Below, piece after piece: positions 61,458 through 64,000 of a DNA stretch of 64,000 nt. The position numbers and the translations under genes are program-made. The notes below the pieces were generated by a model. It was not told the DNA's origin. It saw only the letters and a list, made by a program, of their open reading frames with translations, and did no database searches. Origin of the DNA: Chitinophaga tropicalis (GTDB lineage Bacteria > Bacteroidota > Bacteroidia > Chitinophagales > Chitinophagaceae); NCBI RefSeq assembly GCF_009758205.1, contig NZ_WRXN01000005.1, forward strand, positions 372,001 to 436,000, read 5' to 3'. How positions within the stretch are numbered: position 1 is the stretch's first letter; every line of letters starts with the position of its first letter.

Positions 61458-64000
61458 TACCCAGCTTTTTCATTTTTGAGTGCAGGGTGGTTGCCGGCAG
61501 GCTAAGCAATTCTGCAGCACTGCCAGGCCCCTGCACCTTGCCATTACATTGCTTTAATGCCCGCAATATGATATCTTTTTCCATTGCTTCCAGTGACCTG
61601 ATCTCATCTGATCTTTCCGCTGTACGGCGTTCCCGCGACGGAAGATCTATATGCCGTATGGTGGTTTCTTTACTTAGCAATATACTACGCTCCAGCAAGT
61701 GCTCTAATTCCCGGACATTTCCCGGCCAGTCATAATTGGTCATTTGTTTCATCGCACCTGCGGTAACTCCTGTCACAGTTTTACCCGTTGACTTTGCATA
61801 GCGGCTGATAAAGTGAGCAACAAGTGCCGGAATATCCTCTTTACGATCTCTTAAAGCCGGCAGTTCCACCGGGAAAACATTTAACCGGTAATACAGATCG
61901 CTTCTAAACCTGCCCATCCTAACTTCGTTTTCCAGGTTTCTGTTCGTGGCTGAAATAATGCGCACATTAACCTTGATCACGGAACGTCCACCAACTCTTT
62001 CAATCTCTTTTTCCTGGATCGCACGCAGCAGTTTTGCCTGCAGCTCCAGGGAAAGTTCACCAATTTCATCTAAAAAAAGGGTGCTGTTATTTGCCAGCTC
62101 AAATTTCCCGATGCGTCTTTCAAAGGCTCCTGTAAAACTGCCCCGCTCATGTCCAAAAAGTTCACTTTCCACAAGGTTTGCCGGCAAGGCAGCACAATTG
62201 ACCTTTACCATGAGTTTATCCTTTCTTGGGGAATGGTTATGGATGGCGCGGGCCACCAGCTCCTTACCCGTTCCCGTCTCTCCCAAAATAAGTACGCTGG
62301 TATTTTGCGCAGCAACCTGGGAAATTAACTGGTAAACACGCTGCATACTCTGGCATTGGCCCACCAGCTCCGAATAGTTATATGCGGTAACGATCTCCTC
62401 TTGTAGGTACCTATTTTCCTGTTCAAGCTGTTGCTTATAGCTATTGATCTCATTAAACTGGGACGCTATTTTTTCGTTGCCCATAATATTGGCAATCGCA
62501 ATAGCGATCTGGGAAGAGATCCCCAGTATCAGCTCGTCATTGACCTGGTCGGGATGCGTCCACAGAATACCAATTTTATTTGCGCCTACTTTCAGTGGCA
62601 CTCCCAAAATTTCTTCCACACCAATTGATTTCCAGAAGGCTGCTCCCGGAAAAGAAATACGCCCCTCTGCCAATACCTTGTTTATAACAAATACAACGGG
62701 GCTGTCCGCCTCAAAAACGGCTTCTGCCAGGCCGCCTTTAATGGGCCACCTGTTATTCCTGATCCGCTCAAATCCGGGATCGGTTACGTAATTGGAAGCA
62801 AGATCATACAGGAAATAGCTATGGGTCAGCTCATCTTCATTTCTCACAGAAATAATATACTCCTTGATCAGGAACAATTCTTTAAGATAGCGTTTAATAG
62901 CAGCCGCCAGGGTATCCTTGTCTTTCACAGCAGCGATATCATGGCTGAAGGACAACAGCAGGGACTTTTCCTTTTCGCGTTTCCGGAGCCCTTCCAGCGC
63001 CAGAATATTCGATACTGCAATAGACACCTGATAGGCAATCCCGTTAATAATGGAAATATCATCCTGCGTAAACATATGTTTTCTGTCTGAATAAAAATGC
63101 AGCACACCCCAAACGCCTTTCTCGCTCAACAAGGGTGTGGAAACCGCTTCTTTCAAACCTGCCTCGTAATGAATACGTGCATATTGGGGTACTGATGTCA
63201 TTTTCATGACTTCCTCATAATCTGAAACGGTAGGGGTTTCCCGCTCAATAAATTTTTCAAAAACGCCGTCCCTGACCGGGTAAACCGTGTTTACCAGCTC
63301 CTGGTAGGCGACGTGTGTTTTTGATTTTGACTCCGGATCCGTCAGGTACACCGTAAAAGTTTCACCGTTTTCATCAATGGCAGAGATACTGCTGTGGGTA
63401 AAATAAAACAGCTTTTTTAATTCGGAATTGATCAGGGTTAATAACTGGTTCTTATCCCTGATCCTTGCCATCTTATAACTGACAGCCAGCAGCGTTTCTT
63501 TTTCGTATTCCCTGCGCCGCAGATGCTCTCCCGCAAAAATATTGGCTATGGCAATGGAGACCTGGCTGGCCACTGCCTTGATGATCTGCAGATGATTTTC
63601 ATCAAATGCCCCTGCCCTGTCCGAAAGAAAGGTGAGCACGCCAAATATCCCCTTGTCTCCGTGAAGGGGAATTGCCGCCAGCTCTTTGATGCCAGCTTCA
63701 TAGTGGATGGTTATGTAAAAGGGCATATTTCCTCCGGGCACCAGCTTTTCAAGGTTAAAGACCGTCGGGTCATCAGACGCAAGTACTTCCTGGAAAGGTC
63801 CGCTAACCGGGTACCTTGTAGCAATCATTGATTGATAGTCGGGGTGCGACCTTGACCTGGAAGCGGGGTCCAGCAGAAAAGCAGAAAAGGTTCCTTCCTC
63901 TTCATGAATAACGGAAATACTCGAATGCGTAAAATAGAGCAGTTTGCGCAGCTGAGTGTTGATCACTGCGAGCAATTCTGCTTTGTCACGGATCAGCGCC
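61432..64000 (-). CDS. Sigma-54-dependent activator with three GAF domains, 5' end outside window
   Basis: The minus-strand frame is open to the window edge (RDKAELLAVIN precedes the internal TTG at 63975), so the N-terminus is missing. Visible: GAF 1 (about residues 1-150 from the TTG), GAF 2 (about 165-320; both begin with FTHSSIS), GAF 3 (about 340-500), a coiled coil, an AAA+ domain with Walker A GETGTGKE, the L1 loop GSFTGA instead of GAFTGA, and a Fis-type helix-turn-helix at the C-terminus (about 800-847). It activates sigma-54 promoters when a small-molecule or redox signal reaches the GAF domains. Convergent with the AraC gene. Confidence 0.9.
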   Translation of the reverse strand, partial: ALIRDKAELLAVINTQLRKLLYFTHSSISVIHEEEGTFSAFLLDPASRSRSHPDYQSMIATRYPVSGPFQEVLASDDPTVFNLEKLVPGGNMPFYITIHYEAGIKELAAIPLHGDKGIFGVLTFLSDRAGAFDENHLQIIKAVASQVSIAIANIFAGEHLRRREYEKETLLAVSYKMARIRDKNQLLTLINSELKKLFYFTHSSISAIDENGETFTVYLTDPESKSKTHVAYQELVNTVYPVRDGVFEKFIERETPTVSDYEEVMKMTSVPQYARIHYEAGLKEAVSTPLLSEKGVWGVLHFYSDRKHMFTQDDISIINGIAYQVSIAVSNILALEGLRKREKEKSLLLSFSHDIAAVKDKDTLAAAIKRYLKELFLIKEYIISVRNEDELTHSYFLYDLASNYVTDPGFERIRNNRWPIKGGLAEAVFEADSPVVFVINKVLAEGRISFPGAAFWKSIGVEEILGVPLKVGANKIGILWTHPDQVNDELILGISSQIAIAIANIMGNEKIASQFNEINSYKQQLEQENRYLQEEIVTAYNYSELVGQCQSMQRVYQLISQVAAQNTSVLILGETGTGKELVARAIHNHSPRKDKLMVKVNCAALPANLVESELFGHERGSFTGAFERRIGKFELANNSTLFLDEIGELSLELQAKLLRAIQEKEIERVGGRSVIKVNVRIISATNRNLENEVRMGRFRSDLYYRLNVFPVELPALRDRKEDIPALVAHFISRYAKSTGKTVTGVTAGAMKQMTNYDWPGNVRELEHLLERSILLSKETTIRHIDLPSRERRTAERSDEIRSLEAMEKDIILRALKQCNGKVQGPGSAAELLSLPATTLHSKMKKLGIKRKLLNF

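Overview
The window reads as a chromosomal segment of a member of the Bacteroidota, most likely Chitinophaga or a close relative in the Chitinophagaceae. The evidence is two SusC/SusD outer-membrane uptake pairs, FecR/ECF-sigma signalling, proteins with type IX secretion C-terminal domains (both the gliding-motility-like type B and type A), TlpA-like thioredoxins, promoters with the Bacteroidota -7 consensus TAnnTTTG, and weak Shine-Dalgarno signals. No database search was possible; family names come from motifs read in the sequence.

Layout. 1-15.4 kb: mixed housekeeping genes. These are a DEAD-box helicase, a two-component pair with a small membrane protein, an alpha-L-fucosidase, a lysophospholipid acyltransferase beside a fatty-acid desaturase, a gingipain-like (C25-type) protein with no signal peptide, and two overlapping DUF2157-type membrane proteins. 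Near 3.8 kb two convergent genes (a BNR-repeat protein and a glycerophosphodiester phosphodiesterase) appear fused tail to tail by a deletion, so both are truncated. 15.4-20.6 kb: a lipoprotein and two paralogous secreted PKD-type proteins. 20.6-25.8 kb: a SusC/SusD pair preceded by a perfect 16-bp LacI-type palindrome. 25.8-31.9 kb: a TolC/RND/membrane-fusion efflux operon whose RND pump carries an EF-hand-like loop. 31.9-37 kb: a secreted zincin with beta/gamma-crystallin repeats, a membrane nucleotidyl cyclase, and a lipoprotein/sigma/anti-sigma operon. 37.1-45.1 kb: a full sigma-FecR-SusC-SusD-TlpA operon. 45.1-47 kb: small cytoplasmic proteins. 47-55.5 kb: an alpha-glucan/trehalose cluster (GlgX, a GH13 alpha-glucosidase, TreZ, TreY) ending at tRNA-Leu(CAG). 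55.6-64 kb: an AT-richer accessory segment downstream of the tRNA, with a Fic protein and partner, an intact IS4-family element, HxlR/EthD and AraC genes, and a sigma-54 activator cut by the window end.

How the genes work together. GlgX would trim alpha-glucan branches, TreY would convert maltodextrin ends to maltooligosyl-trehalose, TreZ would release trehalose, and the GH13 glucosidase would clear leftover oligosaccharides. The second Sus operon has the parts for substrate-sensing through the STN domain of SusC, FecR and the ECF sigma factor. The efflux operon is self-contained.

Most unusual signals: (1) three dispersed, orientation-independent inverted-repeat elements with shared boundaries (TTGCTCA ... 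TGAGAG) and a second small hairpin whose pairs co-vary; (2) a 14-bp motif repeated three times at exactly 30-bp spacing upstream of the Fic operon, abutted by the IS; (3) the deletion-fused convergent gene pair; (4) the signal-less C25-like protein; (5) phased 32-bp and 11-bp tandem repeats at 34.7-34.9 kb.
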